Positions 35,118 to 44,171 of a DNA stretch of 64,000 nucleotides are shown here, one piece after another (the first letter of the stretch is position 1; every line of letters begins with the position of its first letter). Made by a program: the position numbers and the translations under genes. Under the pieces are notes generated by a model, which searched no databases, was not told the origin of the DNA, and saw only the letters and a list, made by a program, of their open reading frames with translations. This DNA is from Polaribacter marinus (GTDB taxonomy: Bacteria > Bacteroidota > Bacteroidia > Flavobacteriales > Flavobacteriaceae): positions 116,063-180,062 of the forward strand of contig NZ_JAKQYM010000008.1 in NCBI RefSeq assembly GCF_022662535.1. Reading direction: 5' to 3'.

Positions 35118-35151
35118 AAAAAACGAGGAGAAATTGATCTCCTCGTTTTTT
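35118..35151 (-). terminator. Intrinsic terminator inside the locus
   Basis: The arms AAAAAACGAGGAG (35118-35130) and CTCCTCGTTTTTT (35139-35151) enclose an 8-nt loop. It lies after the stop of the tandem-module gene (reading right to left) and before the beta-helix gene at 35058. No clear TAnnTTTG promoter was found in the 66 bp between it and that gene, so partial read-through is likely. Confidence 0.8.
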
Positions 35152-35168
35152 AAGTTTTTATTTTATTG

Positions 35169-36809
35169 CTATTCTACAATTAATTTTTGTGTTTTAGTAG
35201 TTGTTCCATCTTCTACTTTTACAATATATAAACCCGATTTTAAATTTAATGTTGTACTAAAAGTATTGTTTGAGTTTACACTAATTTTTTCTGAATGAAC
35301 TAATTGACCAATTACAGAAAAGATATTTAATTTTGCATTATCACTAAAACCATTTAAAGAAACATTTAATCTTCCATTTTTAAGAGGGTTTGGATACAAA
35401 CCTAAAGTTGATTTTTCAAAACTTTTAACATCTAAAACATTTTCTATTGAAATAGATAATGTTGGTGCATTTGCAGTAGAACCATCACTAATTCCAAAAT
35501 AATGCGCTCCTGTTGTTGCAGGATCATCTACATTTAATCTTAAGAAGATGTAATCTCCAGCTACTGCTCCTGCATCGTATTGAGCATTTATATAAGCTAC
35601 TAATGCAGCGTCTCCTGTAGCACTTGTTTCTTCAAAACGAGCGGTATCAAAAGAACCTGCGGCAGCATTTTTCGCAAAATAATCATCTTCTATTGGAGTA
35701 ACATCAGTTGTTGTATCTGGATAAGCAGCATCAAAATGATCTGCAGGATCGATTGTACTCGCAGCATTGTATTTAAGACCATATAAATCTACATTTGACG
35801 TGATCCATTGTCTCCCATAATTTACATGTACTTTTAAGTTTGCAGCAGTTACTAATTTACCTGCTGGTCTATTTGGTAATTTAAAAGGTATGATCGCACT
35901 TGTTGTAAAAGGATCTCCATTTGCAGCACTTGCTCCTACTTTTAGAGAGTTGATTCCTCCTACTGGATTTCCATTTAAATATGGATTGTTTGCAGGTACA
36001 TTCGTTATATCCGAAACAATTCCATCTACATGATAAGCTTGATCTGTAACAATTTCTGGTACTAGGTCATAATCTGTAGTTGGAGTTACGGCAGCATCTT
36101 CAACCTCTATAGTTAATGTTGGTGCATTTGCAGTAGAACCATCACTAATTCCAAAGTAATGCGCTCCTGTTGTTGCAGGATCATCTACATTTAATCTTAA
36201 GAAGATGTAATCTCCAGCCACTGCTCCTGCATCGTATTGAGCATTTATATAAGCTACTAATGCAGCGTCTCCTGTAGCACTTGTTTCTTCAAAACGAGCG
36301 GTATCAAAAGAACCTGCGGCAGCATTTTTCGCAAAATAATCATCTTCTATTGGAGTAACATCAGTTGTTGTATCTGGATAAGCAGCATCAAAATGATCTG
36401 CAGGATCGATTGTACTCGCAGCATTGTATTTAAGACCATATAAATCTACATTTGACGTGATCCATTGTCTCCCATAATTTACATGTACTTTTAAGTTTGC
36501 AGCAGTTACTAATTTACCTGCTGGTCTATTTGGTAATTTAAAAGGAATGATCGCACTTGTTGTGTATGGATCTCCATTTGCTGCACTTGCTCCTACTTTT
36601 AGAGAGTTGATTCCACCTACTGGATTTCCATTTAAATATGGATTGTTTGCAGGAACATTCGTTATATCAGAAACAATTCCATCTACATGATAAGCTTGAT
36701 CTGTAACAATTTCTGGGGTTACATTATAGGTTGTTGTTTGTGCTTGCATCATGTATGAAGACACACTAAATAAAATGATTAATAATGATTTAAGTAATTT
36801 TGTTATCAT
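35169..36809 (-). CDS. Secreted protein of two tandem CBM96/DNRLRE-like modules with T9SS tail
   Basis: A 546-residue protein with a signal peptide ending near residue 23 (MMQAQTT). Two almost identical modules (about 25-243 and 246-462) fill it, followed by a T9SS sorting domain (LGLYPNPLKNGRLNVS ... KTQKLIVE). There is no catalytic domain. It therefore appears to be a free-standing binding protein, released or attached to the cell surface. Its modules are nearly the same as the first module of the protein at 6378-9263. It precedes a strong terminator and follows the NodB-like gene by 28 bp. Confidence 0.75.
   Translation of the reverse strand: MITKLLKSLLIILFSVSSYMMQAQTTTYNVTPEIVTDQAYHVDGIVSDITNVPANNPYLNGNPVGGINSLKVGASAANGDPYTTSAIIPFKLPNRPAGKLVTAANLKVHVNYGRQWITSNVDLYGLKYNAASTIDPADHFDAAYPDTTTDVTPIEDDYFAKNAAAGSFDTARFEETSATGDAALVAYINAQYDAGAVAGDYIFLRLNVDDPATTGAHYFGISDGSTANAPTLTIEVEDAAVTPTTDYDLVPEIVTDQAYHVDGIVSDITNVPANNPYLNGNPVGGINSLKVGASAANGDPFTTSAIIPFKLPNRPAGKLVTAANLKVHVNYGRQWITSNVDLYGLKYNAASTIDPADHFDAAYPDTTTDVTPIEDDYFAKNAAAGSFDTARFEETSATGDAALVAYINAQYDAGAVAGDYIFLRLNVDDPATTGAHYFGISDGSTANAPTLSISIENVLDVKSFEKSTLGLYPNPLKNGRLNVSLNGFSDNAKLNIFSVIGQLVHSEKISVNSNNTFSTTLNLKSGLYIVKVEDGTTTKTQKLIVE
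35461..36734 (-). repeat. Tandem in-frame repeat, 657-bp period, nearly identical copies
   Basis: Matching points of the two copies (35461 and 36118) are 657 bp apart. Line-by-line comparison shows only scattered substitutions between copies. The period equals that of the pair in the gene at 6378-9263, roughly 27 kb away in the same orientation. Confidence 0.85.
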
Positions 36810-36837
36810 AATTATTTGTTTTAAGGATTTGTTTATT

Positions 36838-39162
36838 TTACTGGACTATTAATTTTTGTGTTTTTATTTTTTTTCCATTGGTTAGTTTAACAATATAAAT
36901 ACCCGGTTTTAGATGAATACTTAAGTTATACCTTTTATCTGAGTTGTTTGCAATCATTTCTTTATGCACTAAACTCCCAGTTAAAGTATAAATGGCAACA
37001 TTAACGTTATTAAGTTCTATATCATCTGATAAAATTGTTAATTGACCATCTTTTACAGGATTTGGAGAAAGCTTCATCTCTGATAAATCATATGAATCAA
37101 CTCCTAAAACATTTTCTATTTCTAGAGTTAAAACAGGAGCTTCTGCTGTAGATTCATCACTTATACCGTAATAATGAGAGCCCGTTGAACCTGAGGTTGC
37201 ATCTATGCTTAATCTTAAAAAAATATAATCTCCTGCAACTGCACCTGCATCATATTGTGCATTAATATAAGCAGCCAAAGCTGTATCTCCATTAGAGTTA
37301 GAATTTACTTCTCTATCTGTTAATATCTCTGTACCTGTTGGTTCTGCACCGCTTACATCTCTTACAAAATATGCATCTTGAATACCCGTAACTGTACTTT
37401 CTGGATCTGAGAAAGTTCCATCGTAAAAATTACTTGGAGATATTGTGTTTGATGTACTATATGGCAACCCATATAGATCAATATCCGAAGAAACCCAATG
37501 TCTTAAATACGCAACATTTATTTTTAGATTTGCAGAAGTTACTAATTTTCCTGCAGGACGAACAGGTAGTTGAAATGGAAGTATTGCATTGGTAGTATAA
37601 GGAGCACCTGTTGATGCACTTTGTCCTAACTTTAATACTTTTGTTCCATCTACATCATTTCCACTTAACCAAGGATTTGTATTTCCTTCTGCTAAATTAG
37701 CAACATCAGAAATAATTCCATCCCCTGTTGGGTTGATGGTATATTCTGTAGTAGGTTCACCTCCAGAATTAGGACTAACAGTTAGTTGAAATGATTGTGA
37801 AGAGACACTTCTTCCATTGTCTGCTATGATTGCAATATTTTGATAATCTCCTGCATCAGCAATCGCCGGTGAAAAAACAATTTTTCCTGAATTATCTCCA
37901 TTATCGGTGAAGACTCCAAAGCTTGGCAAATTAGAAACAGTAAAAGTAATGGCATCTGAACCCGTTGTGCTAGCAGAAAAATCTATTTGCAATGTAGCTT
38001 CTTCTATCATTGCTTGATTCCCTATAGTTGGATTAATTATTGCCGGGTCTGCATCTACAATGCCCGTTACAGTAACTTGACCTAAATCCGGCACTGCTTT
38101 TACAATTGCATACCTGTTACCATTATTTGTTATTATTTGTGTATCAACAGCTACTCCGTTTTGAATTGCTGAAACCGTAGACCAACTGTTATCAATTCTA
38201 ATTTTCACAGATAAAGGAAAATAGAATGCTGTATTTAACATATCATCAGTAAGCGTAAATTTTATTTCTGTACCAGAAACACTATCAACTGTTAAGTTAT
38301 GAGTTGCAAAAGATTGAGAATATTGAGTAACTTCAGTAAAACCAGCAACCCATATATCTGGTTTGTCTGCTAAATATTGTAAAAATTCATCTGCTAATGT
38401 TTCTTGAGCAGCATCTAAACCATGAAAATGTGTACTTGCCCAACCTCTATAATAATTAACTCCATAAAGTTTACTTACCTTATCTAAAATTGGTAAAATA
38501 TACTTATCTCTATCTGTATCATTCCCATAGATATGAGGATTAGAAACACTATTTACATCTAAATAATTAACTGAATTTGCTTGATTTAAAATACCATTTG
38601 TTCCTCTGATTCCTATAAAAACTTTTCTAGCTTCAGTTTCGTTTCCTTCTCCAAATGGATAAGCATAGGTTAAGTTGTTATTATTTCCAGATGTAACCTC
38701 CGTATTTATCTTAGTTTTTGTTGCCTGTAATCTTGCTAAGTAATCTGCATCTGTTGGATTTGTTTCTCCTCCAGTAGGATTATTGTACCAGTTTCGATCA
38801 TCATGCCCATCAATTTGACTTCCCATATTTGCTAAGTCATTAAAAAGACTCCAGTCTTGAACATTGTATTGAGAATCTGCTTGATTGATCACGAACCAAG
38901 TAAAATGAAAACCATATTTGGTAATCATAGATTTCCAGAAGGGAATATCTTGTTCATTATTATCATCTATAGTTACGGTAAAAGCTGCCAATTTATCGTC
39001 ATTCCAAAGGCAAACATCTGCCTCTCCTACATTTGCAGGCCATACTTTATCTGTTACGGTAAATCTTGGGCTTGCCGATGCATCTAAATTTAAATTATTC
39101 TGTCCATTTAATTGAACAAATGCCATAAGTAAAAATAGACATGAAAAGGTTTTTTTGTACAT
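36838..39162 (-). CDS. NodB-like polysaccharide deacetylase-related protein with Ig-like, CBM96/DNRLRE-like and T9SS domains
   Basis: A 774-residue protein with a signal peptide ending near residue 20 (QLNGQ). Residues about 50-280 resemble a CE4/NodB barrel, with TIDD at 64-67 and DGHDDRN at 118-124. In CE4 enzymes the second motif is usually HSxxH; here the second histidine position is Asn124, so metal binding may be altered or the activity different. A putative Ig domain (about 370-465), one module copy (about 475-690; AILPFQLPVRPAGK) and a T9SS sorting domain ending KLIVQ follow. It heads the unit from the promoter at 39226-39321. Deacetylation of the glycan is plausible but unproven. Confidence 0.7.
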   Translation of the reverse strand: MYKKTFSCLFLLMAFVQLNGQNNLNLDASASPRFTVTDKVWPANVGEADVCLWNDDKLAAFTVTIDDNNEQDIPFWKSMITKYGFHFTWFVINQADSQYNVQDWSLFNDLANMGSQIDGHDDRNWYNNPTGGETNPTDADYLARLQATKTKINTEVTSGNNNNLTYAYPFGEGNETEARKVFIGIRGTNGILNQANSVNYLDVNSVSNPHIYGNDTDRDKYILPILDKVSKLYGVNYYRGWASTHFHGLDAAQETLADEFLQYLADKPDIWVAGFTEVTQYSQSFATHNLTVDSVSGTEIKFTLTDDMLNTAFYFPLSVKIRIDNSWSTVSAIQNGVAVDTQIITNNGNRYAIVKAVPDLGQVTVTGIVDADPAIINPTIGNQAMIEEATLQIDFSASTTGSDAITFTVSNLPSFGVFTDNGDNSGKIVFSPAIADAGDYQNIAIIADNGRSVSSQSFQLTVSPNSGGEPTTEYTINPTGDGIISDVANLAEGNTNPWLSGNDVDGTKVLKLGQSASTGAPYTTNAILPFQLPVRPAGKLVTSANLKINVAYLRHWVSSDIDLYGLPYSTSNTISPSNFYDGTFSDPESTVTGIQDAYFVRDVSGAEPTGTEILTDREVNSNSNGDTALAAYINAQYDAGAVAGDYIFLRLSIDATSGSTGSHYYGISDESTAEAPVLTLEIENVLGVDSYDLSEMKLSPNPVKDGQLTILSDDIELNNVNVAIYTLTGSLVHKEMIANNSDKRYNLSIHLKPGIYIVKLTNGKKIKTQKLIVQ

Positions 39163-39225
39163 ATTATAAGAATATTTTAGGAATAAATATTTTTGAAATT
39201 ATTAAAAAATAAAAAGTGCTATTCT

Positions 39226-39321
39226 CAAATATACATATATAAGTTTGACAATTATTCAGTTTTAAAGCACAAAAACCATCAAAAAGTCAAATCAAACAAA
39301 CAAATAAACAGATAGTATAAA
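39226..39321 (-). promoter_or_regulatory. Promoter 2 of the large locus with shared 37-bp element
   Basis: The -7 box TATATTTG (minus strand 39233-39226) lies about 64 bp before the NodB-like gene's start. The 37-bp element covers 39321-39285 and starts TTTATACTATCTGTTT on the minus strand. The spacing between its 16-bp core and the -7 box is 72 bp, the same as at promoter 1. The remaining 290-bp gap to 39452 is AT-rich with no frame or hairpin of note. Confidence 0.65.
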
Positions 39322-39452
39322 TACCTGAAATACTTTTTAATCTAATTTCTTAAATAAAACAGTTTAAATAAAAAAAATGGGCTAAAATTATATTATCTGA
39401 AATTATTTTTAATCAATTCTATGAATTACTCAAAAGTAAAATTTCTAAAAAA

Positions 39453-41588
39453 TTACCAAATAAATAACATTTGTTTTGTGGCTTGTAACTTTACCGTTGA
39501 CTCTAAAATATATTTACCAATCGGTAATTTTAAGCCATTTGTTCGGTAAACATTTTCAGTTGCTTCATTCATTTTTAAGGTATGATTTAGAACAACTTCA
39601 CCTAAAAAATTTAATAATTTTAATTGTACTTGCTCATCTTTTTGAAAACCTAAGAAGTAGAAAGAAACATCACCATTACGAATAGGATTTGGAGCTACAA
39701 CAATTGTATTTTTTATCGTTTTTGTCTTAGCAAGAACAGCTTTATTTAATTCTTGGTATCCAACCGTAATTTCTAGGCTTGGTTTTTTATCATTTTGTTT
39801 GCTATTTGCACTTACAAAATTCCATCTATTAAAATCGGAAACATCTTTAGCATTTGGATTGATCCTTAAAAAGACATAATCTCCCGATTTACTCCCAGTT
39901 TCTAAAACAGTATTTAAATAGGACTTTAATCCTTCTTTTCCAACGTTATTTGTTGTAATTTCTCCAAAATACATATCTGAATCTACAAAATTATTCTGAA
40001 TTGGTCTTGCCTTTACATCTTGTCCAAATGTACCTTGATAAAACATATCGTCAGTCACCCAAAAATTAGATTTTGGTGTTAATCCATATAAGTCAATTCC
40101 TCCATTAGGCTGATTATCTATTTTAGATAAGTTTATTTTAAATTTTGCAGAGATGATCTCTTTACCTCCTGGTATTACAGGCAATTTAAAAGGAAAAACT
40201 CCTGCTCCATCTACTTTTTCTGCCACACCACCAATTCTTATTTGAGGTTGTCCGTCCCAATCTCCTTTCCCTTTTGAGTGCAGCTGTCTGTCTGAAATTT
40301 CTGCTTGTATTGTAAAAATCTCATTAGATTCATTAATTTTAGAATATTCAAAAGCCCCTATATTTATAAAGTTTCCTAATGAACGACTATTGAGGCTGAC
40401 ATCTAACTTAGGAGCCATCTCTTTTGTTCCTTTGTTTAATGCTTTAGAGTTCTCGCTTAAAGAAAAATCAAAAAGCGCCCAATTTTTAAAACACAAATCA
40501 AATTCATGTACAGAAACTGGAATACTTAGATTGTAATCTGCAATTCCCTTTATACTCTCAAAGATAAAATTGTTAGACAAATTATTTCTTATAATAAGAT
40601 TTGATGAATCATTTTTACCAATAACTTTAATTGCCAATGGAGAATTGATTTTATTTTCACCTTTTATTTTTAGACCAAAATAGGGGTTTACAACCGTATT
40701 GTTTACGATTTTTAAGTTATTTAAAGTTCCTTTTAGTGATATTCCGTTTTCACCATTTGTAATAATTACATTATTTTCAAAAATAGATTCTGTAATTATT
40801 GAATTTGTTGCGTAAATACCATTTAACAAACCAATATCATTTCTATTAAACTTTATAAAATTGATTATTGTATTTCCCCTAAAAATATTTCCTTTTATTG
40901 CCTTTTCTGTTAAGAACATAGCAGTATTTACTTCTACGTCTGTTGCTCTGCTTTCTTTAATTAAGTTGTACTCAAACTGATTATAACTCCCCGAAACTTC
41001 TATTGCTTTATTGCTAAAAAAATCTATTCTATTATTTCTGATTTGATTTTTTTGACCCGAAACTTGAATTCCTTTTTTATAATTAGAAATGATATTATTT
41101 TCAATTTTACAATTTGCTCCATTAATTACAATTGCCGTATCATTATTCCCTTCTGAAATGAAATGATTTCCTATGAATCGAATCTTAGAACTATTTTGAT
41201 TTATCAAAACAGTATTCGTGTTTGTAGATTCTTTAAAAAGAATCCCTGTAAAAATCCATTTAGAAGCTGGCAACTCATCCGATCCAAAAACAATAGAATT
41301 AATAATAGGCTTCTGACCTTTTAATACTTTAATATTAATGTATTTTTGGTTTTCACCAATTACTTTTACATCCCCATGATTTCCTGAAAGTAAAAAAATT
41401 ACATCATCAGAATTAAATTTCACCCCTTTTTCAAAAACACTTTCTAAGGTTTTCCATGGGCTATTTTTACTTCCGTTATTATTTTCACTTCCATGAATTG
41501 GGTCGCAATAAAAATCGGTAGCAAAAATTGTTTGTACTGATAAAAAGCAAAGAATAAAATAGAAATAAGTTTTCATACTATTACACAT
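39453..41588 (-). CDS. Secreted beta-helix protein (putative lyase), paralogue of 32776-35058
   Basis: A 711-residue protein with a signal peptide ending near residue 24 (ending IFATDF). It begins FYCDPIHGSENNNGSKNSPW, closely matching the other beta-helix protein (YYCDPVNGNNSNNGSQASPF), and has repeated N-rich helix turns to about residue 420. A divergent module copy follows (about 425-620; FPFKLPVIPGGKE; GDYVFLRIN), with a T9SS domain at the end (VVAPNPIRNGDVSF). It is preceded within 42 bp by lldD on the same strand, so it is probably transcribed from the promoter at 47708-47802. Catalytic residues were not identified. Confidence 0.72.
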   Translation of the reverse strand: MCNSMKTYFYFILCFLSVQTIFATDFYCDPIHGSENNNGSKNSPWKTLESVFEKGVKFNSDDVIFLLSGNHGDVKVIGENQKYINIKVLKGQKPIINSIVFGSDELPASKWIFTGILFKESTNTNTVLINQNSSKIRFIGNHFISEGNNDTAIVINGANCKIENNIISNYKKGIQVSGQKNQIRNNRIDFFSNKAIEVSGSYNQFEYNLIKESRATDVEVNTAMFLTEKAIKGNIFRGNTIINFIKFNRNDIGLLNGIYATNSIITESIFENNVIITNGENGISLKGTLNNLKIVNNTVVNPYFGLKIKGENKINSPLAIKVIGKNDSSNLIIRNNLSNNFIFESIKGIADYNLSIPVSVHEFDLCFKNWALFDFSLSENSKALNKGTKEMAPKLDVSLNSRSLGNFINIGAFEYSKINESNEIFTIQAEISDRQLHSKGKGDWDGQPQIRIGGVAEKVDGAGVFPFKLPVIPGGKEIISAKFKINLSKIDNQPNGGIDLYGLTPKSNFWVTDDMFYQGTFGQDVKARPIQNNFVDSDMYFGEITTNNVGKEGLKSYLNTVLETGSKSGDYVFLRINPNAKDVSDFNRWNFVSANSKQNDKKPSLEITVGYQELNKAVLAKTKTIKNTIVVAPNPIRNGDVSFYFLGFQKDEQVQLKLLNFLGEVVLNHTLKMNEATENVYRTNGLKLPIGKYILESTVKLQATKQMLFIW

Positions 41589-41629
41589 TTTTGATATTAA
41601 AAAGACAAATGAAATTAAATAAAGTTTCC

Positions 41630-42778
41630 TTATTTTATTAAGAAATTTGGAAAATGTTCTGTTTTTTCACAGTTTATTTGCTCCATCACTTGTTGTAGTT
41701 CTGTTTTTAATAAAGAGATGGTATGATCGCCACCTTTCTTTCCTAGAGCAGAAACTCCGTACATAAAAGAACGTCCTAAAAAAGTAAATTTTGCTCCTGA
41801 AGCTAATGACCTGGCAATATCTGGTCCCGAACGAAGACCACTATCCATCATTACTTCAATTTTATCTCCATATTTTTCAGCAATCGTTTTCAGTGGTTTT
41901 ATTGTAGATTGCCCTGCATCCAATTGTCTTCCTCCGTGATTTGAAACAATAATACCATCTAAACCTAAGCGTATGGCTTCCTCTGCATCAGAATCAGAAG
42001 CAACACCTTTTAAAACAATCTTTCCTTTCCACATATCTCTAATCGGTTTAATTTTTTCTTCATTTAAGCGACCACTAAATGTTTGATCCATAAATTTCCC
42101 CAACTGTCTTAAGTCCAATCCTTTTGGCATATAAGGTTTTAAATTTTCAAAATTAGGTTGCCCATATTTTAAGGTTTCTAAAGCCCAATGCGGTTTGCCT
42201 AATATTTGTAAAATATTATTTACAGACATTTTTGGAGGCATAGCCAATCCATTTCTAATGTCACGAGGTCTAAAACCAAAGGTTGGAACATCACATAAAA
42301 TAACAAGAACTGGACATTCTGCCGCTGCTGCTCTATTAATAAGAGCATCTCTCAATTTATCTTCTGTTGGATGATATAATTGAAACCAAGCTTTACCTTC
42401 CGTAAGTTCACTTGCTCTTTCGATACTTGTTGTAGTTACTGTACTAAGTATAAAGGGAATATTGTGTTGAAATGCAGCTTTTGCTAATATTTCTGGAGAA
42501 TTAGGCCACATTAATCCTTGTAAACCAACAGGAGCAATACCGAACGGAGCATCGTATTCAATTCCAAAAAGTTTGGTTTTTAAAGATGATTTTAAATGAT
42601 TTCTTAAATAGTTTGGTTTTAATTGTACCTCTCTAAGTTCAGACGTATTTCTATGCAAGTTTACATCTTCATTACAACCACCATCTAAATATTCAAAAGC
42701 AAATTTGGGTATTTTTTTTTGTGCTTTCAACCTTAAGTCGTTTACAGAAGGGTACTTTGAATTTATATTTAGTGTCAT
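41630..42778 (-). CDS. lldD: FMN-dependent L-lactate dehydrogenase (LldD-type alpha-hydroxy-acid oxidising enzyme)
   Basis: A 382-residue TIM-barrel flavoprotein. The active-site block SNHGGRQLD gives His281 and Arg284, and FGIAPVGLQGLMWP and DSGLRSGPDIARSLASGA are family landmarks. It oxidises L-lactate to pyruvate at the membrane or in the cytosol. Its position after the rhamnose genes, 6 bp from the kinase, makes it the last step from L-rhamnose: RhaEW splits and oxidises to L-lactate, and LldD takes it to pyruvate. Other alpha-hydroxy acids, such as glycolate, are possible substrates of the family. Confidence 0.85.
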   Translation of the reverse strand: MTLNINSKYPSVNDLRLKAQKKIPKFAFEYLDGGCNEDVNLHRNTSELREVQLKPNYLRNHLKSSLKTKLFGIEYDAPFGIAPVGLQGLMWPNSPEILAKAAFQHNIPFILSTVTTTSIERASELTEGKAWFQLYHPTEDKLRDALINRAAAAECPVLVILCDVPTFGFRPRDIRNGLAMPPKMSVNNILQILGKPHWALETLKYGQPNFENLKPYMPKGLDLRQLGKFMDQTFSGRLNEEKIKPIRDMWKGKIVLKGVASDSDAEEAIRLGLDGIIVSNHGGRQLDAGQSTIKPLKTIAEKYGDKIEVMMDSGLRSGPDIARSLASGAKFTFLGRSFMYGVSALGKKGGDHTISLLKTELQQVMEQINCEKTEHFPNFLIK

Positions 42779-42783
42779 ATTTT

Positions 42784-44163
42784 TTACTTTAAAATAAATG
42801 GAATATGTTTTTTTAACACATATTTCTTCTTTAAAAACTTAGCGCCTAGTTTTTTGTTTGAAATTACAATAGCTGCACCTAAAGAAGAACCTAAAGAGGA
42901 GTTTGTAGACCACACTTTAAGATCTTTTAAATAATATGTTAGTAATTGAATAAACACATCGTTATCACTAAATCCACCATCTATAAATATGTTTTTTATA
43001 GATTTATTTACTCCTTTCGATGCTTCTATATTCTTTATTTGTAATTGAACAAGTTCCATCATTAATTGATGATAGGCTTCTTGAAAATTAGTTTGAGTTA
43101 TTGTTGTTTTAATAGGTTTCTTTTGATTTGACAAATATTCCCAACGAAAACAATCTGCAAAATTGTTTTCTATGTTTTTAAAAATCTTATCGTCAAATTT
43201 TACCAATTTATGAAAATCAGAAGGAACTTTAAAATAATTGCTTAGTAGATTTACTTGGTATTGATATTCTTTTCCTAACAATAATTTTGATGATTTTACT
43301 GCTTCACCATTAACTTTCATATAATTAATAGTATTATTTAGAAGATCAGCTTTGGTTAACAATGATTTAGAATACGGATTTAATGATACACTCCAAGTTC
43401 CTGTTGACACCAATATAAATGGTTTTTTATAACTTCTCATATACGGAATAAGAGCCGACGAACTATCGTGAATCCCTACCCCAATTTTAATTGGCTTTCC
43501 ATTGTAAACTTTATGAATACTTGTTTCAGCAGAAACTATAGGCGGAAGAATTTTATGAATTTCTTCTTGATAAACCCAACTATGATAATCTTTATTTTGA
43601 TAGTCCCAAAGTGCCGTATGACACCCTAAACTTGTATATTCATTTAACGGAATTCCCGTAAATAAGTAACTTAAATATTGTGGTAAGTGTAAGGAGTATT
43701 TAATTTTTTTATAAACTTCTGGATTACTTTTTTTTATCCAATACAACTGCATTCCAGAATTTAACATTGCAGATTTTGGCGAACCCGTTTCAACAGAAAT
43801 GTCTCCATAAGTACTTTCAAAATCGTCCAAAATAGTTGATGGAATCGGTTTTAAATAATTATAAAGTGGAGTAAGTATTTTTCCATTTTCATCTAAATGA
43901 ATAAAACTAGCTCCGTATGTAGAAAAGTTTACCGCTGTAATTTCAAATTTATCAGAAAGTAACATTGTATCAAAAAGAGATTTCATCCAATTTTGAAGAG
44001 CATAAATATCTTCTGTTGGAAATCCATCTTCATCAACTATTTCTGTTAACGTAATATATTCTTTATAGACTTCTCTATATTTAGTATCAAAAAGAAAAAA
44101 CTTTTTATTAGTTTTTCCAATATCAAATACTGCTATCACTTTTTGCTTTAATAGAGCGTCCAT
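42784..44163 (-). CDS. rhaB: L-rhamnulokinase (FGGY-family kinase)
   Basis: A 459-residue sugar kinase. The N-terminal ATP-site segment AVFDIGKTNKKFFLFD and the C-terminal FIDGGFSDNDVFIQLLTYYLKDLKVW are typical of FGGY kinases. The position between the isomerase and LldD, with 8 bp to the isomerase gene, identifies the substrate as L-rhamnulose rather than xylulose or fuculose. It makes L-rhamnulose 1-phosphate. The sequence is divergent from enterobacterial RhaB, so the assignment relies on context. Confidence 0.85.
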   Translation of the reverse strand: MDALLKQKVIAVFDIGKTNKKFFLFDTKYREVYKEYITLTEIVDEDGFPTEDIYALQNWMKSLFDTMLLSDKFEITAVNFSTYGASFIHLDENGKILTPLYNYLKPIPSTILDDFESTYGDISVETGSPKSAMLNSGMQLYWIKKSNPEVYKKIKYSLHLPQYLSYLFTGIPLNEYTSLGCHTALWDYQNKDYHSWVYQEEIHKILPPIVSAETSIHKVYNGKPIKIGVGIHDSSSALIPYMRSYKKPFILVSTGTWSVSLNPYSKSLLTKADLLNNTINYMKVNGEAVKSSKLLLGKEYQYQVNLLSNYFKVPSDFHKLVKFDDKIFKNIENNFADCFRWEYLSNQKKPIKTTITQTNFQEAYHQLMMELVQLQIKNIEASKGVNKSIKNIFIDGGFSDNDVFIQLLTYYLKDLKVWSTNSSLGSSLGAAIVISNKKLGAKFLKKKYVLKKHIPFILK

Positions 44164-44171
44164 TGTATTTT

